NCBI GenBank assembly: GCA_025716815.1
Contig: JAIXMN010000005.1
Location: forward strand, 310,001-374,000
Source of the DNA: Dichotomocladium elegans
Taxonomy: Eukaryota; Mucoromycota; Mucoromycetes; Mucorales; Lichtheimiaceae
Length of the DNA: 64,000 nucleotides
Direction of reading: 5' to 3'
Within the stretch, counting starts at the first letter, position 1, and each line of letters opens with the position of its first letter. This document shows positions 35,009-45,076 of the stretch, piece after piece. Made by a program: the position numbers and the translations under genes. A model generated the notes under the pieces. That model did no database searches. It was given only the letters and a program-made list of their open reading frames with translations, and was not told the origin of the DNA.

Positions 35009-36600
35009 GTGGAAGAAGATATCGACGTGTCCATCTTTTTCATCATAATCACAAAAAGTGAGTCAGTTTTGTCCGTACATTTTTTACGCGTGATGGTAAA
35101 GCAAATGTCGCATGCATGGCAAAAGGCGTCGCACAAGAAAGCTTGGAAAATCCATCTCTATATGCATTTTACATTTGAAATGAGCAATTTATTTTACGAA
35201 GATGGGCAAGGGCATAACGCTAATGAGAATAGCGGTCTTGCACCTTTAGACTGTGCCGTTAACGAAGGAAATGCACTCTCCTCAATCCGCTTGTTATTAC
35301 ACGGAATATTTGCATAGTATATCTCGCTGACCTTGCTGCTACACATATCGTCAAGCGATAGGATATAGACATTCATATGGAAAACCAGATTTTAAGCTCT
35401 GGTACAACGGTGTACATCGACAAAGATAAGGTCAGCTTTTTCAAATTGATGTTTGAGAAGACCTTGAGTGCATCAGCTGCTGCAGAACGATGGGTGACAC
35501 AGTATGAAAAGGATCCTGACAGCATTGTTAGAAACATGGACGCATATATTGTTCAAGTATTCTCAATGAACCATAATAATGCTATTTTAGAACGGGTTTA
35601 TGAGAGTCAGTCAATTGTTCTAGAGAACTGATGGAGCAATTACTCCAGAGATTTGAAGGTATTAAAGTATTGAAAACGACGCTCCATTGTTTTATGAAAA
35701 ATGAATGTTCCCTTTCATTGGGAAAAGAACTCAGTTTCAGCCTGTAAATAAGAATGGTGATGCAAAGATACAAGAGCGCCTTGTTCGGGTGCGCTGATAG
35801 GATATGACTGCCATGAACTTTAGAAAAAATTATGCTTTTCTTTATGAGTCCAGATCCTACATTAACATGGAGCGCAACATGGCATCGCTGAAGAAATGGA
35901 CTTTTGCAGTAATTATAGTGCCAAAAACAAGGGTAAAATAACTACATCTTGTGAGCAATTTTGGCATAAGTCACCATTAAATGTACCTTGAGACTCCCAC
36001 AACCACCATCCCAAAAAAAGAGCGATGCAATCCGCAGCTGTAATAATGTCTTTATCGCAGAAACATATGTAAGTACCGATTATCACTTACATTAAAGAAT
36101 CGTATGAGCTTGAGGAAACAGGCAGACGAGATATGTGTGAAATTTCTGATGATATATGATTGTAGTTGATCACTGTATTTCAAATAGGCCGGGGTATTCT
36201 TACAATATATGATATCGCCATCTTATATAGCTTCATTAAGTACTGATCGACGTTACGTTCTGTAGATATACTGCTACAGTAGCTGCAAGCAAAGGAATTG
36301 TAGATGGAGTTTATCCCAATTTTTTAAGGCTATCATGGATAAAACGGAAAGTATGAACATATGAAATGCCATTATCTGGTAACGGATAATACACCTATCT
36401 ATAAAGCTGATGATTTTGATGCGCCTATCTTCCATCCTACTCACCTAAACTCAATCCTATTGAACAGTGTTGATCAGTTATGAAAGCAACGTAAAACGTA
36501 ATAGGGTTTTTGCAGAGTGAGACACTGATGATCCGGAATAATGAAGCCTGAAACGACGCTTCCGCCTTGAACGTAAGGATGGTCCTTGATCAAAGCGCTG
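35009..36600 (+). pseudogene. Decayed DDE transposase (IS630/Tc1-mariner-like), copy 2
   Basis: Same family as 13121-14110. In order: MHFTFEMSNLFYEDGQGH (matches copy 1), the HTH block DKDKVSFFKLMFEKTLSASA, EKDPDSIVRN, a VLKTTLHCFMKNECSLSL patch (HTH-to-catalytic linker), AFLYESRSYINMER where the second family motif normally reads DES, HYLVTDNTPI (DDE central Asp region, about 36365), and in another frame AYLPSYSPKLNPIEQ (about 36420) followed by a stop. Numerous stops and frame changes make it inactive. Unlike copy 1 the transposase region spans HTH to the last DDE motif, and no Fanzor follows. Confidence 0.75.
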
Positions 36601-37384
36601 CTTTTATTCCAAACATTCACTGTATGTTCCATATTCATTGAAATGCGTCATCGTAGTGTATATTACTATAGATAGACCGGTAGGCGAAGATCAAGGTACA
36701 TCGGTGGTTTCCTTACCTGACTGCTTCAAGGACGACAGTCAATTTGGATGTGCTATGATGACGATTGGTTATTACTTCTTCATCGAATCCATACTTGCTC
36801 TCTTCTATGAGTCGCCTGGTATGAATCTTTATATCAACTTCCTTTTTATTGACTTTAACAGCTTCTGTCCTATGTAGACCAACCAAGCGTACCGGTACTT
36901 GATAAGTCATGGAGGAGAGGTCAGAAGGATATCGGATCACTCAGTGATGTCCGCGATTTGGTTGGCTTTGTATAAGACTTGTCCCTTCTTTGACTGAGGG
37001 GCTGTTGCTTATGGCGTTCCCCGTGCCTGTCCCTGTCCTCACTTCGCTGTTGCTCATACGAGGTGCCCATCTATTTTTTCTTGTGATTGTCTCCTTGTCC
37101 CCGCGCTCACCACGCGTAATTTGCCGCTGACCCGTCTGTAACTTGCTGCATGCCCCTTTGTGTCAACAGCGTGCCCTCAGCCGTTGCTTTTGGCGTTCGA
37201 CTTTGCTTTGTGTCTGCCATGCGCATCCTCTGTTTCTGGCACTGCTTGTTGTTGCTCTTCTCGCTGCTCCTGGCTCACCAACCATCCTCCGCCATGTTAT
37301 CGCCACACGCATATCTTGATATACATGGTGAACCAGGTTGGTAAGTCACAGTGTCAAGGAGATAGTTTAATAGTTGCTGTTGCC
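36601..37384. other. Element interior or flank without a gene
   Basis: Lies between the copy-2 transposase and its terminal repeat. 37020-37340 is C/T-rich, unlike its AT-rich surroundings. No Fanzor-like motif found on either strand. Confidence 0.4.
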
Positions 37385-37460
37385 TAAGGCAATCTTTTTT
37401 ACCTGTTGGTACGACAAATCCATGTAACATTTTTCTTGTATTTTGGAAAATAAACCATAT
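37385..37460 (+). repeat. AT-rich terminal repeat, copy R2
   Basis: Homologous to 16228-16350 in the same orientation: shares AATCTTTTTTACCT, ACGACAAAT, ACATTTTTCTTGTATTTT and GAAAATAAA, but lacks the internal CGACATT iterations. Marks the right end of the copy-2 element. Confidence 0.6.
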
Positions 37461-37479
37461 GAATTCCATAAGCATAGCT

Positions 37480-37720
37480 CATTATTGAGATGCCATGTAT
37501 TCACTGGTATCTTCAGCGATATTAATAAGCCAACTATCCATATCAAATAACGGTTCTCCGTATATTCATGTTTATCCATCTTGTCGATCACAGCCTCAAG
37601 GAAGTTGACTGTGTATCCAGCTATAGCTCCTTTGCTTGTTGTGGTATTAATTTCCTTCATTCTTGTCTTCGCGGGCGGTTGTGGGGCTCGCAACCGTAGT
37701 TGGTGAGGTTTAATGCCGAT
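37480..37720 (-). pseudogene. Reverse-oriented DDE transposase fragment
   Basis: Minus-strand frame with LRAPQPPAKTRMKE, then SKGAIAGYTVNFLEAVIDKM and HEYTENRYLI. These match the segment just before the second catalytic Asp in IS630/Tc1-like transposases of Mucoromycota. Only ~75 residues survive, and the catalytic motif is replaced. Its orientation is opposite to copy 2, which abuts it. Confidence 0.55.
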
Positions 37721-38744
37721 TTTGCTTCAATGTTGAAGATTGTTCAATTTTCATAAATTGATGGAGCCGCTCCCCTATAAATTGCGCTAGAGATTATTAT
37801 TGGATTCTCGCCTACTCATTCTAAACTGATACTCTTAGACGTATCAACACTAATACGCGAGCAAGCTCTGAAGCAAAATTTCCTAAAATAAAAAAAAAAG
37901 TACCGTCGGAACCCATCTCGTACGGCATGGACTGCTGCTTCTGTCATCCAAATGCTTGGGTCCTTTCACCTGGAAGTATGAATAACGACGATTCCATGAG
38001 TTGTTGTCAGTAATAATTTATGAGGGATATACTCCACTTATTAAAGATAGTATGCTGCCTCCCCGATGATAGACTATATGTATAAACAAAACCTCTAATG
38101 GATGGAAAGGATTAGTCCCTCAAAATGAATAAAAATCACGAAGATTGATGTTAATTTTATTGTGGGAGGTTCCCCATCAATTATCCGAGAAGGAATAAAT
38201 TGGTCTTCTTTTGTGTCGGTGGGAGAGACATACTTTTGTAGCAAATTGATTTGCGAAGGAAGATCAAGCACGCCTGCATCAAGACGACCGGCACTGTAAA
38301 ATGTGCTTGGGAGGGATATGCAAGGAATAATTGTTCGTTATTGTATGGATCCTCTGTCTTCTTTGTTGGGATTCGATAATATCGTCAACGTGCAATATGG
38401 CTTGCTTGACTTCGTGAGCATGTGTGAATATGCCGCCCCGGACAAGTGAGTATCCTTTTTCCACCGGCGACCTGTTAATTTACCCACCTCTGGCATAAAT
38501 GTGACACCCTATATTGAGCATGTACAGCTTTAGTTTGGAAGAGTGTGTATTAACAAGCAAATTGCTTGCTCAAGTTCGGTTCCGTGGATACCGGATTAAA
38601 GAAATCAGAAGTCAGTTAAGCTGTATTTTCCCAGCATCCATGCGGCCGAAAATCTTGCTGCGGCAAGTGGCGCAGTACCTTTTCCCTTGCTACCTCGGTC
38701 ATATAAAGGGAAACGGGATAACAAACCAACCCAAACCAGAGATC
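37721..38744. other. Upstream region of the ABC-F gene
   Basis: About 1 kb of AT-rich DNA. An open frame from 38514 runs into the ABC-F start but its first 77 codons do not look like part of the family; the ATG at 38745 is preferred. Confidence 0.45.
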
Positions 38745-41620
38745 ATGACTTCTATGCTTTCAGACACCTTTTTTTCGGAGCTTGCTGCTAACAATGTCAG
38801 ACTGGATGATGAGGCGATCGACTACCTAACCGGGATGCTAAATGACCTAAGCGTGGACAATGGGATCGAAGACATTCGCGAAGCAACCGAAGAATTCCTC
38901 ATTGATGCTCAGGTCCCAAGCGCTACTGTGGCTGCAGTGTACAGCACACTTTCAAAACAACTAACAGCCGTCGACAACAACAACGGTGCGAAAAACTCGA
39001 AAAAACTGGATACTGTTCGTAAAAAAGATTCATTTTATGCGCTTAATTTTCACACCTCCCCTGTTCCTCTCATTTCCAGAAATCGGCTCAGCCAGCTAAA
39101 CTTTCATCGGCGGAGAAGAAGAAAGAGGATAACCAGGACATATTGAGCGAGAAGCAGAATAAAACTGTGCGAAAATCAGCTACGGGGACGCGCCGCGTTC
39201 GAGGCAATCGCAGAAAACAACAACAAATAGACGATGGAATCGAAAACGAAAATCCCGATATCGTTGCGATATCTCAGCAATCACGTTTCCACTCCGAAAC
39301 GCTGGAGACGAGTAGCACTGATATCGACATGCATGGTGTTTGCATCACAGTGAACAATAACGATCTTCTGGTCGATGCCCACTTGAAACTAAATCAGGGG
39401 GTACGATATGGTTTAGTAGGCCAAAACGGTGTGGGTAAAACAGGTATAATATCCAGATCTGTCAGTGTATACCATCGTCCCTTATATATTTTCCAACCAG
39501 TCCTGATGAAATGCCTGTCTGATAATATCTTGGTGGGCCTCCCCCAAAATGTCAGCATCCTTCATGTTGCACAACTTCAGATCTATGATGAGACGACAAC
39601 AGTAATACAGGAAGTTCTGAATGCAGACAGAGACGCAATGAACGTCCTAAGAGAGGCTAAACGTAAGAGCTCTGAATGAACATATTCTGAACAGACAATC
39701 CCTGACCATCTTCTTTATCAGTGATACAGGAAGTTATGGGTGATTCAGCTCATCCCAAGGATACCTTTGAATTGAATCGAGTGATTTATCAAATCATGGT
39801 GGCCCGCAGTGAAGCAAAACTAGACTTTGCTAACAAGCTTGCTACCAAAAGATCGGGTGCACGAGGCCGGGAAGCTCGCTCTGATCTCATCGAATGTGAA
39901 AAGAGCCACGCTGAACTGCTTTCGAAAACTCCCCAAGAGGCGGTATCTACCAATGATGCTAACGCTATTGTCGCCCAGGTCTTTGAGCAACTCGGGCTTG
40001 TGGATATTGGTCAACGCGAGGCCAAGGCACGGAAAATCTTACTTGGCATTGGCTTTACTGAAGAGGAGCTCCTGTTACCTGTCTCAACTTTCTCTGGTGG
40101 CTGGCGGATGAAGATCGCTTTGGCGAAGTCCTTGTTCATGAATCCAAATATCCTCCTTCTCGACGAACCTAGTAAGTCTCTCTACTACAAGGAGCATTGT
40201 AGCATGAATTCTGATGGTAATAATGCCCATTACAGCCAACCATTTGGATCTTCCTTCTATTCTTTGGCTTCAGGAATATCTTCTCAACGAAACCGGGGGT
40301 CAGACACTCGTTGTGGTATCTCATGATCGGGAATTTTTGGATGCTGTTACCGAGGAAACAATAATCTTCCGGGATAAGACCTTGAAATACCATGCTGGTA
40401 ATTACCAAGATTATGAGAAGAACACTGAGGAGCAGCGTATCCGAAAGCAAGCCATGAAAGATGTAAGGTCCCTCCTATATTGCGGTGTATCAGATATTCT
40501 TCAATGACTCTGACGGTATTTGACATTCCCAGGCTGTAGAAAGACGGAGAAAGCAAATTCTCCAGAGTATTCAATATAACATTCAGCAAGCAAAGTCTAC
40601 AGGCGATGATAAACGTCTAGGCCAGGTTGCTTCAAGGCAAAAGGTGAGAAAATTCAGATACTATAGAGAGGGGAAAGCCACACTGAATTACTGAGTAATA
40701 TTTCTTTCTACTAGAAACTTGAACGTCTTGGTATGCAGAAGACAGAAGATGGCAAACGCTTCAAGGTCAGCTACCGCGCAGGTTTTCACCTTGGTACGCA
40801 TGCGGACATTGTCGTGGAGAAAAACGTAAAAACGATGCCTATCAAGATTCCCGATCCTCCACCGCTTCGTTACCAGGGGCCTGTTTTCTCGATGAAGAGT
40901 GTGTCCTTTAAATATCCGAAAACGAAGACGAAGATCATTGACGATTTCTCCTTAAACATTGAACTCGGCTCTCGGACAGTGTTTCTTGGGTCTAATGGTT
41001 CCGGAAAATCAACATTGCTCGAGGTGCTTGTCGGAAATCTCCCTCCTACTTCGGGCGAAGTCTATCGTCATCCATTACTTCGCATCGGCTACTTCTCTCA
41101 GCATTTTGTAGACGAGCTCAGCCTGGATGAGACGCCGATCGAGATGCTGATGCGATGCTATCCCTCTATCAAAAGCGACCAAGAATGCCGTCACCACTTC
41201 GCGACAGTTGGTCTGACAGGCCCTGTGGTTTTACGCAAGATGAAGAGCCTTAGCGGTGGACAGCGAAACCGAGTTGCTCTAGCTCTCATTCTATACGAGG
41301 CACCACATGTGCTTATTCTCGACGAAATCACTAACCACTTGGATATGGGTACAGTCGAGCTGCTTGTTGATGCGCTCGCGGAATATCCTGGAGCTCTGGT
41401 TTTGGTCAGTCACGATGTCTGGTTCATCAAGCAACTTATTGAGGTCCAGCCGGCCGAGGCTGCACAGGATGCAGATGACGATTCCGACGATGCACTAGGT
41501 ATCAAAACTGATTTCTTCGTGCTTAAGAAAGGACATCCCGTGAAGCGATGGCAGAAGGATATGGATGCCTATGTATTATCTGTTATGAAGCAGGTTCGAA
41601 GAGCTGCTGACAAAATATGA
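38745..41620 (+). CDS. ABC-F family ATPase (two cassettes)
   Basis: Spliced model join(38745..39014,39080..39443,39501..39662,39722..40171,40236..40462,40533..40643,40715..41620), 829 aa. Soluble twin-ABC protein; ABC-F members act on ribosomes (Gcn20, Arb1, New1 types). N-terminal ~130 residues form a helical domain (LDDEAIDYLTGMLNDLSVDN), followed by a basic linker. Cassette 1: GQNGVGKT (Walker A), FSGGWRMK (signature), LLLDEPTNHLD (Walker B, across an intron), SHDREFLD (switch). Linker with RRRKQILQSI coiled coil. Cassette 2: GSNGSGKST, LSGGQRNRVA, LILDEITNHLD (Ile for the usual Pro after Glu), SHDVWF. No membrane segments. The exact ABC-F subgroup is uncertain; the first intron donor (GTTCGT) is the weakest junction. 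Confidence 0.85.
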
Positions 41621-44149
41621 GCTGCCCTTGCAATTTCAAATATATTGGTCATCATTTCCTTCAAACTTGGCTGTAAATCCTTAACAACCTCGGCTGCAAC
41701 AAAATGCAATGCGGTTGTGGATCGGTGTCGGTATTAGAGAAACGTACTATATACTCTTGGGTTAAATTAAGTATGACACTTGTTACACTCGAATATACAG
41801 GAATTTCGAAAATGTCTCTACGTTGTATGGTCATCGCGAGTTTGCCAATTGGCCCCGCAACATGACTTAGTACATTTTATCAAAAATTATGGGTTGTTTC
41901 GTCATGGCCGACAATGCCTATGCCACAAAATTAGAATAAGCATAAAAATGCAAGAGACACACCAACCTGCTGCCTGTCAGGTGGGCAAACCTGGTCCAGA
42001 AGCCCTATGAACTACACTGTCGTCTCGGGAGCGTATGTAGGACATAGTAAATGGCTTAGCTTCCTCTCATTGATACCTACCTGCTTCCCGCGCTAAGAAA
42101 AAAGCCCAAAGCCCTCAGATATCCTCCCTTACATGTTCAATTGACATCTGCATTTTGTAGGTGAACCACTCATAGGTGCAATCGAAGACTATTGGATCCA
42201 TGTCGTTGTAGGATCTCTCATATATTGGTCGTCGTCTGGTCGACACAACCCGATGCTTTGATTGCACTTGGTGAGATTGTCACAGGCTGTTGTACACAAC
42301 AGTATAGCACCACTACTTAACGCGAAATAAAGAAGAGCAGAAGAGGAACCCGCATCTATTGTATTCGTTACTTTCTCTGTTACTACCTCTGACTAAAGTT
42401 TTTGTCTCAAGCAAAAGCGTTAACCACTGAGGAAAGCCTACTGACGTAACCACGGAATTACTGAGAGCGCCCAACCCTGACTCGGCTATAACCCCCTTTC
42501 TAGGTTACATTGATTTGTTCTACTGTAGTTATTAGTATTTCAACTCATCGCGGCAAATCCAACATGACTATCCGCTCAGTCGTTAGATTTAATATAAATG
42601 CTCTTGTGTTGTTGTATTGTAATGAACAATATCTCTAATCTACTTGTCCCTACGCTGGCTAAAGGCCCATCCGCCGAGAAAAAGACGACATCATGCCGGA
42701 AATACTTTATTCTTCTAACCTCGATCCATAATTCCTTACGAAACATGGTACCACGCACGGTGGCAGCTTTCCATCATTTTGGCTTCTCGCTTCTAGAAAC
42801 CAAATTCCCTAGCGTATATAAACCCACGTGGTACTTGAAATAAGAAAAAAGGAACAATCTTCTACCAACCATTGCTTTGGCCTTACGTTGCAACCATCTT
42901 GGATAATGTCGTCTTTTGGGGTACCACGAAGGAAGGCTGGCGACGATCATGAAGAGAGTAACAAAAGACTGGGTCATCACAGAGAATATGTCACGTCGAG
43001 CGGGGAATCACGAAGTGAGTCAGCCACACAGGCAGTAACAAACTTAGAGAAGATATATGGTGGTGTATCGTCCTCTATTTATATTATTGTCTATTAGACT
43101 AATCGGCTGCGCACCGCGGTAGTCTGTTGTGGTGGTGACTGCTGTAAAAGGGGTGCGCATCAAGAAGTATGTCTGCGATCTCGAATTATTTTGTCGTGGC
43201 AAAGCCTTTCCGATCACACAGCACAATTAATTTTGTAAGCTCCTTTGGAAGTATAATACTACCATGTCCAAAAAAGGGATTATTCGAGAGTGTTCACCCC
43301 TTGCACTATAATACCCCTTTTAACTGCATTTCTTTCCACTCCACATTCATTGCTTGGACTACATTTATTAATTCTTAAGCCATAGTATTATGTCTATATG
43401 TTTATCCTGTTCACTGAAGAATCTAGGATAAGTACCCTAGCTGTTGTAATAATAAAAGGACATCATATATTTGTCCTCCTCTACATTCACTGCTCTGGTC
43501 ACGGTCTTTCCGCCAAAACATTTGAAATACTAGCGGCACTGACTATACGCACAGTCATTACCTCCTGTCTTTTGTGCGGACTACTAACGTCCCATTCTGG
43601 CTGTTACTGCCAATGGGTTGTCTGTTTGTTTGCTTCCCATTCTTCATAACTGTATTTCTCACATTATATTATTTATCATTATTATCCTCCCTTACCTTTC
43701 CCTTTTCTCTCTCTTCTCCGTGTATTATTATTAGGTAACAAAACAGTATATATATCCAAGTAGTTTCATGCAATAAACACCATCTATTAGTTACCCATGA
43801 TGTCGTCGCACAATACCCACATGTTCGATTAAGCATCCCTGCTGCGGCAACGACGTCCCTGACGTAATGCGCAGCAACTATGCATTACACACTTTTACTA
43901 CGCCACAGCCGCAGCTTGTCACCTTAATCAACTTCTTCATCCTCATATCCGCAGCAATACTCTCGCACACTTTTATCATTAGAAAACAGTATAAATGTAA
44001 CCCAACTTCTTTATCTAATAAAGGCATCTACTCTCTCGTCCTCTCACCGTCACCTTTGTGGTCATATCCTCTTCGTGGTTATACGCTCTCCGTGGTACTC
44101 TTTGCGGTCATCTTTCTACCGTGTTCAAGCAAAAGATAAAGACGACATT
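41621..44149. other. Long intergenic stretch, no gene found
   Basis: About 2.5 kb. Only short scattered frames without domains. A tRNA-like remnant on the minus strand at about 42350-42450 was judged too weak to call. Confidence 0.45.
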
Positions 44150-44240
44150 GATCGTTGCTATCGGCTATGGTGTAACCGCCAAAATATAAGCATGTCGTGC
44201 GTATATTTTGGCGGTTACACCGTAGCCAATAGCAACGATC
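44150..44240. repeat. 39-bp inverted repeat with 13-bp loop
   Basis: Left arm 44150-44188 and right arm 44202-44240 pair with two mismatches; arms begin GATCGTTGCTAT and run to AACCGCCAAAATATA. The loop is AGCATGTCGTGCG. It looks like a foldback/MITE core or a single hairpin. It lies ~325 bp downstream of the tRNA-Pro gene. Confidence 0.85.
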
Positions 44241-44563
44241 AAGCGTAACAGTAGAAGAAGAAGGGTAACGGATAGATGATGTTTATTGAATGGAACTACT
44301 TGGATATTTATACTGTTTTTATATCTAATAATAATCATGGAGGATAGAGAGAAAAGGGAAACAGACATGGGCTGTGCGTACATTGAGAGGGCTATTGTTA
44401 TTCGTGCACTTCTTGGAGAGGACTCTGAAAAGCGATAAAAATAAAAGAGTACATTTGACTGGTCAAGCAATTGTGCTATGACAAGCACAAGAACACAGTA
44501 AAATAACACGATTGATGAAATCGCTTTAATTTACGCGGTAAAGGTCATTGTTGACCATTAGAT

Positions 44564-44635
44564 GGGCTTCTCCGGGAATCGAACCCGGGACCTCTCGCAC
44601 CCTAAGCGAGAATTATACCACTAAACCAAGAAGCC
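44564..44635 (-). tRNA. tRNA-Pro (AGG)
   Basis: 72 nt, no intron. Acceptor GGCTTCT pairs with AGAAGCC plus discriminator C. D-arm TGGTTTAGTGGTATAATT, anticodon stem TCTCG/CGAGA with loop TTAGGGT (anticodon AGG), T-arm CCCGG-GTTCGATT-CCGG type. Matches the conserved eukaryotic tRNA-Pro. No T4 terminator is seen in the first ~50 nt downstream; the first TTTT on this strand is near 44500. Confidence 0.97.
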
Positions 44636-44643
44636 ATGTTGTT

Positions 44644-44647
44644 ATTT
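44644..44647. repeat. Target-site duplication ATTT, left copy
   Basis: ATTT abuts the LTR at 44648 and is repeated at 50234-50237 after the other LTR. Confidence 0.6.
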
Positions 44648-45076
44648 TGTCGGTTTTCTTGTTTCCTAGTTGTCTTGTCTCTTTCCGCTTTTGTAATAAT
44701 ATCTTTATCCAGCCCAAAGAGTACTCAAACTAGCAGTAAACAAGAGGATATGCGCCGAGGAAGCCTTGATTTCAGGAGGAAGCGGAATATAAGAATAAGA
44801 GTAGATAGATTGACTGTTCTTTATTGTAGTAAAGGATACAGCTGATATTTATACTAATGTCTAAAGAAGATACTAGCAAAAGCTACTGATCGTGGAGCAA
44901 GTTCCAGAAGATGCCAGGAAGCGCCATGGCATTTTAGCTTCCGAAAGGCACGTGACAAGAGGGATGTCTGGGATCACGTGCTTCGAATTGAGAGCTTGGG
45001 TCGACCGGGATTCCTGGGCTTGAATCTTTGCCTTGATTTGGCAGTCCTGGAGCCAAAACTCCGTTCGTCCACGACA
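44648..45076 (-). repeat. 3' LTR
   Basis: 429 bp, starts TGTCGGTTTTC and ends CGTCCACGACA on the plus strand. The pol frame ends inside it (stop at 44974). Confidence 0.95.

Noticed and set aside
42350..42450. tRNA-like sequence on the minus strand (CTCAGTGGTTAACGC, anticodon-like loop CTTGAGA, GCGGGTTC)
   Set aside because: A- and B-box-like parts and a 5-bp anticodon stem are seen, but the T-stem is weak and no acceptor stem pairs. At most a degenerate tRNA or SINE remnant.
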